64,000 bases of DNA from Streptomyces sp. NWU339. GTDB lineage: Bacteria > Actinomycetota > Actinomycetes > Streptomycetales > Streptomycetaceae. The stretch lies in the NCBI RefSeq assembly GCF_003143855.1, contig NZ_QFRK01000006.1, positions 55,204 through 119,203 on the forward strand, in the 5' to 3' direction. Position 1 is the first letter of the stretch. Each line of letters opens with the position of its first letter. The notes beneath the pieces are model-generated. The model was not told where the DNA came from and searched no databases. It saw only the letters and a program-made list of their open reading frames with translations. The translations under genes were made by a program, and so were the position numbers. This document shows positions 17,813 to 24,950 of the stretch, piece by piece.

Positions 17813-18502
17813 GTGACCGCCGTCCTCCCGCCGCCCCGCACACCCGTCGGGCTGTTGCGCCCACGCTGCCTGACCCGTGTCGAGGACGGCGAACGACTGC
17901 ACGCCTTGCTGTGGTTTCCGGGGCCGGGCCTGCGGATGATCAGCAGCGCGGTACTGGGCGGCGGCATCGGCGAGCGGGCCTGGGTCCTCAACGCCCAGGT
18001 CTCCCACGGTTATCGGCGCACCGACCCCGACCGGCACCTCGCCGCCCTCGCCTCCGGGGCAGGCGCACGCGGTCCGGGAGTGGGACTGATGACGGCCGCA
18101 GACGTCTCGTCGTACGCCCGCGCGCACGACGGCGGCGCGGAGGCGGTCGTCACGTCGGGCATCAAGGTACGCGGCTGGGCCGCCGCTCCGGCAGCTGGCA
18201 CGGACGGCACGGACGGCACAGGCGCTCCGGGCACGATCAACATCGTCGTCGCCGTGCCGGTGCCGCTCACCGACGCCGCCCTGGTCAACGCGGTGGCCAC
18301 GGCCACGGAGGCAAAGGTGCAGGCCCTCCTGGAGGCGGGTCACGACTGCTCCGGGACCCCCACCGACGCGGTGTGTGTCGCCGCCCGCATCCCCCGCCCC
18401 GGCGAGGAGCCGCAGGCCTTCGCCGGGCCCCGCTCCCTGTGGGGCGCCCGGTTGGCGCGGGCCGTTCACCGCGCCGTGCGGGAGGCCACGCCCGCACCCT
18501 GA
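17813..18502 (+). CDS. Adenosylcobinamide amidohydrolase (CbiZ-like)
   Basis: The 229-aa protein matches the CbiZ family. It has HALLWFPGPGLRMISSAVLGGG near the N-terminus, then VLNAQVSHGYRRTDPDRHL, VGLMTAADV, an alanine-rich segment, and PGTINIVVAVPVPLTDAALVNAV followed by TPTDAVCVAA. CbiZ hydrolyses the aminopropanol arm of adenosylcobinamide to adenosylcobyric acid for salvage of cobinamides. The GTG at 17813 has AAGGAG 9 nt upstream; a longer frame to 17750 is less likely. No other cobalamin gene is nearby, which is odd for a salvage enzyme. Confidence 0.85.
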   Translation: MTAVLPPPRTPVGLLRPRCLTRVEDGERLHALLWFPGPGLRMISSAVLGGGIGERAWVLNAQVSHGYRRTDPDRHLAALASGAGARGPGVGLMTAADVSSYARAHDGGAEAVVTSGIKVRGWAAAPAAGTDGTDGTGAPGTINIVVAVPVPLTDAALVNAVATATEAKVQALLEAGHDCSGTPTDAVCVAARIPRPGEEPQAFAGPRSLWGARLARAVHRAVREATPAP

Positions 18503-18528
18503 GGCCGATGTCGCGGCTGATCCAGGAA

Positions 18529-19410
18529 TCACCCGTTCCTCCGGGCGGCCACCCGGTCGGCTTCCCCACCAGCGCCCAGCAGGCCCGTGTGCCGCATCGG
18601 GTCCTCGGCCTCCAGGCGGGCCAGCTCCCGCCGCGCGACCCGCAGCACCACGGGCGGCAGCGCGGCGCGCGCCGCCTGAGCCAGGCGCAGCCAGCGGGGC
18701 ACGTACACGGCCGTACTGCGCTGCTCCACTGCCGCTGCCAGCCGGGCGGCGACCTGGTCCACCGGGTACACGCGCCGGGCGGGCGGCGGCATCCGGGCGC
18801 GCAGTTCCCGCAGCACGGGGTGCTGGTCGGCGTCACGGATCATGTCGGTGTCGGTCCAGTTCAGGTATCCGATGCCCACGGCCACGCCGTGGTGCGCCAC
18901 TTCGGCCCGCAGCGCGTGGGCGAAGGCCTCCACCCCGGCCTTGGAGGCGCAGTAGGCGCTCATCATGGGGGCGGCGCCGATCGAGGCGAGCGAGGCGACC
19001 TGGTGGTAGTAGCCCCGCGTCGCCAGCAGGTCGGGCAGGAAGGCGCGGGCCGTCGCCGCACTTCCCGTCAGGTTGACGTCGATGACCCGGCGCCAGTCGG
19101 CGGGATCCGAGGTGGCGAACGGGCCGCCTTCCGCGACACCCGCGTTCGCCACGACGACGGACGGTGTGCCGAGGCGCGTGCGCACCAGTGCGGCGGCATC
19201 GCCGAGGGCGGCATCGTCGGTGACGTCGACCTCGCAGACCAGCGCCGCCGTGGGCAGGCCGGCCGCCACCGACGTCAGTGCCGCCTTCTCGTGACCGAGC
19301 AGGGCGAGCCGGGCCCCTCGCCGGGACAGGTCGCGTGCCAGGGCCGCTCCGACTCCCCGCGCGGCGCCGGTCACCACGACGGTGCGGCCGTGGAGCGGGT
19401 TGGCGTTCAT
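18529..19410 (-). CDS. Short-chain dehydrogenase/reductase
   Basis: The 293-aa enzyme has the classical SDR layout: TGAARGVGAAL for NAD(P) binding, VVANAGVA, the catalytic serine in QVASLASIG and SAYCASK with the Tyr-Lys pair. A basic C-terminal extension of about 60 residues with hydrophobic stretches may touch the membrane. It is the last gene of a leftward run and its ATG overlaps the preceding stop as ATGA. Partner genes (CrtI-like, MpaB-like) suggest an alcohol/ketone step on a lipid or isoprenoid substrate. Substrate is unknown. Confidence 0.88.
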   Translation of the reverse strand: MNANPLHGRTVVVTGAARGVGAALARDLSRRGARLALLGHEKAALTSVAAGLPTAALVCEVDVTDDAALGDAAALVRTRLGTPSVVVANAGVAEGGPFATSDPADWRRVIDVNLTGSAATARAFLPDLLATRGYYHQVASLASIGAAPMMSAYCASKAGVEAFAHALRAEVAHHGVAVGIGYLNWTDTDMIRDADQHPVLRELRARMPPPARRVYPVDQVAARLAAAVEQRSTAVYVPRWLRLAQAARAALPPVVLRVARRELARLEAEDPMRHTGLLGAGGEADRVAARRNG

Positions 19411-19925
19411 GGCCCCTCCCTCCGGGATGCTCGGGTGCGGTCCGCGCGATTGCGCTCCTCCGTCCGCACCCCGGGATCCGGGGTGGTGTCGGGACGGGCG
19501 GTGTGGTCGGGGTGACCGACGGTACGGCGGGCTTCCTTCATCTCCGCCTCGTAGAGGTGGTCGTGCCCTTCGGCGAGTTCCTCGACGGCGGCGCGTTCGA
19601 ATTCCCTGAACGGCTCGTAGTACGTGTGGTCGTAGGCCTCGACGATCTGGAACGTCCAGTGGCCGGGAATCACGTTCCGGCCAAGGACCTGTGTGCGCAC
19701 CGCCTCGGCCCATTCCGGGTGCCCGGCCTCGCGAAGAAGCTCGACCGCCCGGTCCAGTTCGAGGTCGGCGGTGCCGGTGAGCTGGTGGAAGCTGTAGAGG
19801 TGGCCCCGGGCGCGCTCGGTGGTCTCCAGCGCCTTCGACAGCGACCCCAGGGCTTCCACGGTGGCGCGGCTGACGCCTTCGGGGCGCTGGTGCGCGCGGT
19901 CGGGACCGTCGTCGTGACGGGTCAT
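19407..19925 (-). CDS. Conserved hypothetical, helical protein
   Basis: The 172-aa protein starts with GGAGG spaced 8 nt before the ATG. It is mainly helical and acidic, with conserved-looking blocks LYSFHQLTGTADLELDRAVE, VIPGHWTFQIVEAYDHTYYE and EGHDHLYEAEMKEARR. The several His and Glu residues could bind a metal, but no family signature is clear. It has no signal peptide or membrane helix. It lies between the CrtI-like enzyme and the SDR and is coupled to the SDR by ATGA, so it probably works with them. Confidence 0.75.
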   Translation of the reverse strand: MTRHDDGPDRAHQRPEGVSRATVEALGSLSKALETTERARGHLYSFHQLTGTADLELDRAVELLREAGHPEWAEAVRTQVLGRNVIPGHWTFQIVEAYDHTYYEPFREFERAAVEELAEGHDHLYEAEMKEARRTVGHPDHTARPDTTPDPGVRTEERNRADRTRASRREGP

Positions 19926-19959
19926 CGTCTCGCCTCCGCCTGTGGTCGTCGGTGTTCGG

Positions 19960-21609
19960 TCATCCGCCGTCGGCTCGGGGGCCCGGGCCGGGTTGTCTGC
20001 GGCCGGTGCGGTCCCGGCGGGCCAGCAGGCGTTGCACCCGTGACAGACCCGGCGTCAGGTGCCGGCGCAGGGCCACGCGGGCGGCGTTGGCACCCGGTGC
20101 GCCGTGGACACCGCCGCCCGGGTGTGCTCCCGCAGACGCCAGATACAGACCTTTCACGGGCGTCTCCGGTCGTCCGGTGCCGGGCGTCGGGCGGAAGAAG
20201 AGCTGCTGGTGCATGGCCGTGGTGCCGCCGTTGATGGCGCCGCCGTGCAGATTCCGGTCGAGGGACTGGAGCGTCGGCGGGGCGAGCACGCGCCGGGCCC
20301 GGATCCGGGAGCGGAACCCGGGTGCGAACCGTTCGACCTGGCGCTCGACGCGGTCGGCCATGATCTCCTGCTCCCCGGCGTCCCAGGTACCGGTGAGTCC
20401 CTCGTCGCCCGCGTCGCCCGCGATGGTGTGGGGCACGTGGGTGTAGGCCCACGCGGACTCGGTGCCCCGGGGGGAACGAGCGGGGTCGGACGTCGTCATC
20501 TGCCCGAACAGGCAGAAGGGACGATCGGGGACCCGGCGCATGGCGATCTGGGCCGCGAACCGGGTCAGTTCGTCGACGCCGTCCGCGAGGTGGACGGTGC
20601 CGGCGCCCGCGGCCTGCTCGGCCTGCCAGGGCACCGGGCCGTCGAGTGCCCAGTCCACCTTGAAGGTGGCGAAGTCCCACTGGAAGCGCCGCAGATCGGA
20701 CACCAGCTGGGCGGGAAGGTGCGCGGCGTCGACGAGTTCGCCGTACAGGGCCGGTACGGACACGTCCGCGAGGACGGCCCGCCCGGCGCCGATCGTCTCG
20801 CCGTCCGCGGTGCGCACCCCCACCGCCCGGCCCTCGCGCACGACGACGCGGTCGACGCGCCGACCGCAGCGCAGCAGGCCGCCGCGTGCGGCCAGCCGGC
20901 GGGACAGCGCCTCGATGAGGGCGCCGGAGCCGCCGGACGGCACGGGGAAGCCGTAGGTCTGTCCGAGCATCGACATCAGCCAGCCGAAGCCCCCGCTGCC
21001 CGCGGCCTCCGGTGCCAGGTCGGCGTGGAGCGCGTTGCCGGCCAGCAGCATCCCGCCCCCCTCACCCCGGAACTCCTCCTCCCCCAGGCGGCGGACGGGC
21101 AGCACCAGGGTGCGGGCCATCCGCAGGCCGCCCGCGCCGCGCAGCCGGACGGCGAGCCGGGCGGCGGAGCGGACCGGCGGGAAGGGGGTGAACAGGGAGT
21201 TCAGGAGGTCGGGGCGAAGGTCCTGCCACACGTCGTGCAGCCGCCGCCAGGCGGCTCCGTCGCCCGGCGCGAAGGCCTCCAGGGAGTCGGCGGTGACATC
21301 GATCCGGCGATCGAGCACCGCGCACCTGCCATCGCTCAACGGGTGGGCCAGGACATGCGGGGCATGGCTCCAGCGCAGCCCGTGGTCCTCCAGGCGGAGC
21401 CCGGAGAGCACCGGGGACGCGGCGGCGAGCGGATAGAAGGAGCTGCAGAGGTCACTGACGAAGTCCGGATCGACGCCCCGGTCGTGCCGTACCGCGCCGC
21501 CGGGCTCCGGCTGCTCTTCCAGGACTTCCACACTCCAGCCCGCGTCGGCCAGGAGGTTCGCCGCCACGAGTCCGTTGGGGCCGGCCCCGATCACCACGGC
21601 ATCAGGCAC
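19960..21609 (-). CDS. CrtI-like FAD-dependent oxidoreductase (phytoene desaturase family)
   Basis: The 549-aa protein begins VPDAVVIGAGPNGLVAAN, the FAD-binding Rossmann motif of the NAD(P)/FAD oxidoreductase and carotenoid desaturase superfamily. A second FAD segment near the end (KGLYLASAGAHPGGGVHGAPG) matches the CrtI C-terminal signature. The GTG at 21609 overlaps the previous stop by 8 nt; the longer frame to 21903 is rejected. No phytoene synthase or other crt gene is adjacent, so it is more likely a saturase/desaturase of another hydrophobic substrate. Confidence 0.88.
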   Translation of the reverse strand: MPDAVVIGAGPNGLVAANLLADAGWSVEVLEEQPEPGGAVRHDRGVDPDFVSDLCSSFYPLAAASPVLSGLRLEDHGLRWSHAPHVLAHPLSDGRCAVLDRRIDVTADSLEAFAPGDGAAWRRLHDVWQDLRPDLLNSLFTPFPPVRSAARLAVRLRGAGGLRMARTLVLPVRRLGEEEFRGEGGGMLLAGNALHADLAPEAAGSGGFGWLMSMLGQTYGFPVPSGGSGALIEALSRRLAARGGLLRCGRRVDRVVVREGRAVGVRTADGETIGAGRAVLADVSVPALYGELVDAAHLPAQLVSDLRRFQWDFATFKVDWALDGPVPWQAEQAAGAGTVHLADGVDELTRFAAQIAMRRVPDRPFCLFGQMTTSDPARSPRGTESAWAYTHVPHTIAGDAGDEGLTGTWDAGEQEIMADRVERQVERFAPGFRSRIRARRVLAPPTLQSLDRNLHGGAINGGTTAMHQQLFFRPTPGTGRPETPVKGLYLASAGAHPGGGVHGAPGANAARVALRRHLTPGLSRVQRLLARRDRTGRRQPGPGPRADGG

Positions 21610-22108
21610 GAGCGCCTCCCTGACCGGGCTTCGGCGACACGACCTGCCCGAGGGGGCGGCGACGCTCCTCCTCGGCGGCCTCGGCCTCGCAGAGCTTCGC
21701 CAGCCTGGCGAGCATGGCGCGGTGGCGCACCTGGAACAGGGCTTCCACGGCCACGTTGTGCAGGCGTCCGCCGATTCCGCGCAGTGGATGCTCGTCCACG
21801 AGCACCAGGCACTGGTCTCCCCACGGCCGCAGCTCGATGGCGATGCGCGCCGTGCCGAGCGGCCCCGCGTTGGCTTCAAGTTCCAGGACCTCGCCCTGCT
21901 CACAGAATCGGACGACCGTCTCGTTGGTCAGGCGGAGGGGCCCCAGCCGCACTTCATAGCGGATCGCCGCGCCGAGCTGGGGCCACTGCCCCCGGACCGG
22001 CTCCGAGGACGAGGTCCCCACCACCCACTGTGCGTAGCGACGGCCGTCGGCGAGGACGGCCCAGACCGTCTGCGGACTCGTGCTGATCAGTCGATGACGA
22101 ACCGCCAC
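21602..22108 (-). CDS. SRPBCC-family lipid-binding protein
   Basis: The 168-aa protein has the START/Bet v1-like pattern: VAVRHRLISTSPQTVWAVLAD, GPLRLTNETVVRF and a C-terminal helix VEALFQVRHRAMLARLAKLC. The start is the GTG at 22108, directly after AGGAGG, one of the best ribosome sites in the window. It likely binds a hydrophobic ligand, and its overlap with the CrtI-like gene suggests it presents or holds the substrate. No catalytic residues are evident. Confidence 0.85.
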   Translation of the reverse strand: MAVRHRLISTSPQTVWAVLADGRRYAQWVVGTSSSEPVRGQWPQLGAAIRYEVRLGPLRLTNETVVRFCEQGEVLELEANAGPLGTARIAIELRPWGDQCLVLVDEHPLRGIGGRLHNVAVEALFQVRHRAMLARLAKLCEAEAAEEERRRPLGQVVSPKPGQGGARA

Positions 22109-22166
22109 TTCGACCTCCTGTGTCCGAACGGCACCAGCCAGCACTGAGTGCCCCGAATCGGTCGTG

Positions 22167-23090
22167 TCAACCGACGGCGCCCCGCCCCGGCCCGGGCGGA
22201 CGACCACGCTGTCCGCGCCCCGCCCGGTCGACGGGCGGGGCCAGCGCCCAGCGGATGCCCGCGGTGACGGCTGTGCCGAACGGGCGGACGAGCATGCCCT
22301 CGGCGGGCGTCACCCGGGGCAGCCACAGCGCGCGGGACGCCCAGTTCGGCAGCAGGGACACGGCGCCGGCGGCGAGGGCGCCGTAGGGCAGCCGGGCGAG
22401 GACCGGAACGGGCGGGCTGAGCAGCAGGAAACGCGCCGCGCCGCGTGCCTCGGGGGTCGACCGCAGTTCCCCGCGGTAGTCCGCCAGCCGGTCGGCGAGT
22501 TCGGCTCGGCTTCTCGGCGGGTCGGGCACGCCGAGCGCGGTGGCGATGTGCGCCATGTCCGCCACGTAACCGTCGCAGCCCTCGTCGTCCAGTGGGCGGG
22601 CGCCGTAGTGCTGGTGGGCGCGCAGGAACATGTCGACCTCCGCGATGTGCACCCAGCACAGCAGGTGGGGGTCGGCGGCGTGGTACTCATGGCCGTCGGC
22701 GGTCGTGCCGCGCACCGTCTCGTGCACGGCCCGTACCCGGTCGACGGCCTGCTGGGCGTTGTCGGCCGGGCCGTAGGTGGTCATGGCGAGGAAGGTGCTG
22801 GTCCGCTGCAGGCGGCCCCACGGATCCCCGCGGAACCCGGAATGCCCGGCGACGGCGGCCATGGCCAGCGGATGGAGTGACTGGAGCAGCAGTGCCGACA
22901 GTCCGCCGATGAACATCGAGGCATCCCCGTGCACCCGCCTGACGGGCCGTTCGGGACCGAACCAGCGCGGACCGGGCGTGCAGTGGATACGGGCACGGTT
23001 GTCGCGGCCGTCCGGTCCCGCCACCCGGGAGAAGATCGCGTCACCGATCCGGTCGCGCACCACCCGGCCGCCGTCCGAAAGGAGTCCCAT
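22167..23090 (-). CDS. MpaB-type oxygenase (DUF2236)
   Basis: The 307-aa protein matches the DUF2236/MpaB family, haem-b oxygenases related to rubber oxygenase. Signature segments are LLLQSLHPLAMAAVAGHS, RLQRTSTFLAMTTYG and CWVHIAEVDMFLRAHQHY, with candidate haem-ligand histidines. It lies 58 nt upstream of the SRPBCC gene in the same direction. Together with the CrtI-like enzyme it suggests oxidative attack on a polyisoprenoid or fatty substrate. Family assignment is good; the substrate is inference. Confidence 0.85.
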   Translation of the reverse strand: MGLLSDGGRVVRDRIGDAIFSRVAGPDGRDNRARIHCTPGPRWFGPERPVRRVHGDASMFIGGLSALLLQSLHPLAMAAVAGHSGFRGDPWGRLQRTSTFLAMTTYGPADNAQQAVDRVRAVHETVRGTTADGHEYHAADPHLLCWVHIAEVDMFLRAHQHYGARPLDDEGCDGYVADMAHIATALGVPDPPRSRAELADRLADYRGELRSTPEARGAARFLLLSPPVPVLARLPYGALAAGAVSLLPNWASRALWLPRVTPAEGMLVRPFGTAVTAGIRWALAPPVDRAGRGQRGRPPGPGRGAVG

Positions 23091-23144
23091 GGCTCACTCC
23101 CGCCTCCTCGCGCCCGCGCCGGCCGGCCGGCGCGGGCCACGTGT

Positions 23145-23411
23145 TCAGGGAACATCGCCCTTCCAGTCGAACACACGCCCGCCCCTGCCGCGGGGCACGT
23201 ACAGGGCGCGGCCGCCCGTGCCGTAGCGGCCCATCTCGGTGGGCAGCCCGACGCCGCCTCGCAGTTCCGTCTCGGAGCGGTCCGTGATGTCCAGCAGGAG
23301 ACCGTCCAGCGGCCCTCCTGCCAGCTCCGCGTACAACCGCCCGTCGCGCGGCCCCGGATCGTCGTGGTCCGCTCCGTAGACCCTGCCGCGCATGAACTCC
23401 AGTTCGTCCAT
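23145..23411 (-). CDS. Small hypothetical protein, 88 aa
   Basis: The frame starts MDELEFMRGRVYGADHDDP and contains LYAELAGGPLDGLLLDIT and EMGRYGTGGRALYVPRGR. It is soluble and acidic-to-neutral. The pattern GGPLDGLLLDIT followed by a short YVP block is protein-like, but no family was recognised. The ribosome site is weak. It sits between the AMIN-like gene and the MpaB-like gene, with 35-54 nt gaps, so it could be part of the same leftward transcript. Confidence 0.6.
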   Translation of the reverse strand: MDELEFMRGRVYGADHDDPGPRDGRLYAELAGGPLDGLLLDITDRSETELRGGVGLPTEMGRYGTGGRALYVPRGRGGRVFDWKGDVP

Positions 23412-23446
23412 ACCGGCAGGGTGGCATCCACCACTGACAATCGCGC

Positions 23447-24055
23447 TCAGCTCGCGCCCGTCCAGCTGTGGGCGACGTCGATCACGAGACGGTCCGGGAG
23501 CTGCAGCACCCTGAACGGCAACCTGGCGCGCACCCCGAGCCCGATTTGGGTGTCGCCCTCGAAGCCGGCTGCGAACCGCGCGTCCCTGAAGGTGCGGTAC
23601 CCGGTCAGGTCCACTCCCGGCAGGGGCTGTCCGGCGCGCGCGGGGTAGGTGGGCCGACCGGTCTCGGGGTCGTACGGCGGAGCGGCCACCCGCACTTCCA
23701 GGACGGCGCCGCCGGCGACGGGGACGGGCCGGCCAGAGCCGTCCTGGTACAGCCGGTCGACGTACCGGACCGTGTACCCGATGCCGCTGCCGCCCGCTCC
23801 CGGCAGATCGACGACCATCCGGTCGTAGCAGGTGTGGTGTCCGGTCCTGACGTCCCGGACCGGTGTCGTGGTGACCGTGGGGGCGCTCCTGACCAGGCTG
23901 CCCCAGCCGGTGGGGCACGCCGTGGACCGGGGCGTCGCGGCCTGGACGGAGACGGCCCGGGTGGAGACGGCGGGCGTGGCCGCGGCGGGGGCCGCCGCGG
24001 TTCCCAGCGCGCCGCCCACGAGCGCCAGAGTCATACAAATTGTTCTTGTTTTCAT
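23447..24055 (-). CDS. Secreted AMIN-like domain protein
   Basis: The 202-aa protein begins MKTRTICMTLALVGGALG and has an Ala-rich signal peptide with cleavage expected after AAPAAA. The mature part contains a domain with GHHTCYDRMVVDLPG, YTVRYVDRL and a final VLQLPDRLVIDVAHSW, the AMIN-like fold seen in actinobacterial exported proteins. It has a Cys pair (CPTGW, TCYD) that could form a disulfide. The first codons are AT-rich, unlike the rest. It probably binds cell-wall material. It may head the operon running left to 18529. Confidence 0.8.
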   Translation of the reverse strand: MKTRTICMTLALVGGALGTAAAPAAATPAVSTRAVSVQAATPRSTACPTGWGSLVRSAPTVTTTPVRDVRTGHHTCYDRMVVDLPGAGGSGIGYTVRYVDRLYQDGSGRPVPVAGGAVLEVRVAAPPYDPETGRPTYPARAGQPLPGVDLTGYRTFRDARFAAGFEGDTQIGLGVRARLPFRVLQLPDRLVIDVAHSWTGAS

Positions 24056-24173
24056 TATTTCAGCCCCCAAGGGTCGCCTCCTACTGATATCGGGTGAGAC
24101 GACCGAGTTGGACCGAAGGTTGCACCGAAAGGAACGCGAGAGGGAAGAGGCCGCCGACGGGGACGGAGCCGGG

Positions 24174-24854
24174 GTGACCGACCGAGGCCCCGGTGCGCCG
24201 CACCGTGGCGGCCGGGCCCGCCCCCAGGTCGGCTTCCGCGACCTCATCGCCGACCGGCTGCCGCTGATCATCGGCGTGGTGGTCGCGCCGGCCTTCCTGA
24301 TCGCCCTGGCGGTGTTCCGGGGGCTGCTCGTCGCCCTCAAGGCGGCCGTCCTCACCGTCCTGTCCGTCACCGCCTCCTACAGCGTCGTCGTCGCCGTCTT
24401 CCAGTGGGGCTGGGGCGGGACCGCGCTCGGCGTGTCCGGCACGGTGCCGATCAAGAGCTATGTGCCGATGATGATGTTCGCCATCGTCTTCGGCCTCGGC
24501 ATGGACCAAGAGATCTTCCTGCTCTCCCGCGTCCACGAGGCCTGGCTGCGCACCGGCGACGCCAAGGACTCGGTCGCCCGCGCCCTGGATATCACCGCGC
24601 GGGTCATCACCTGCGCCGCGCCGATCATGGTGAGCGTGTTCGCGGCGTTCATCATCAGCGAGAACATCGTGGTCAAGATGCTGGGTCTGGGCCTCGCCGT
24701 CAGCGTTCTCATCGATGCCACCGTCGTACGCCTGCTGATGGTGCCGGCCGTCATGACCCTGCTCGGCCGGCACGCCTGGTGGACACCGCGATGGCTGGAG
24801 CGGATCCTGCCCCACATCGACACGGAGGGCGAGGGTGCGCCGACGCTTTCCTGA
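24174..24854 (+). pseudogene. C-terminal remnant of an MMPL-family transporter
   Basis: Only the last third of an MMPL/RND transporter remains: FRDLIADRLPLIIGVVVAP, FGLGMDQEIFLLSRVHEAW, ARVITCAAPIMVSVFAAFI and PRWLERILPHID, with five hydrophobic segments. Family members are about 700 residues; this frame gives 226 from a GTG at 24174. The Asp-Tyr pair of the proton relay reads Asp-Gln (MDQE). Homology begins abruptly near 24230. I judge it a decaying fragment, although the frame is intact and could still be expressed. Confidence 0.72.
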
Positions 24855-24878
24855 AGGCCCGGACGGCGGGACGTACGA

Positions 24879-24917
24879 CACGACGGCGGCAGGCCCCGGG
24901 GGCCTGCCGCCGTCGTG
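24879..24917. terminator. Convergent terminator hairpin
   Basis: A near-perfect inverted repeat of 18-19 bp (CACGACGGCGGCAGGCC and its complement) with a minimal GC loop lies between the MMPL remnant and the convergent DUF1996 gene. It serves as a bidirectional terminator. Confidence 0.85.
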
Positions 24918-24950
24918 CGTACCCGCGCCTCGCCGCGCGGGACGTCCGGG

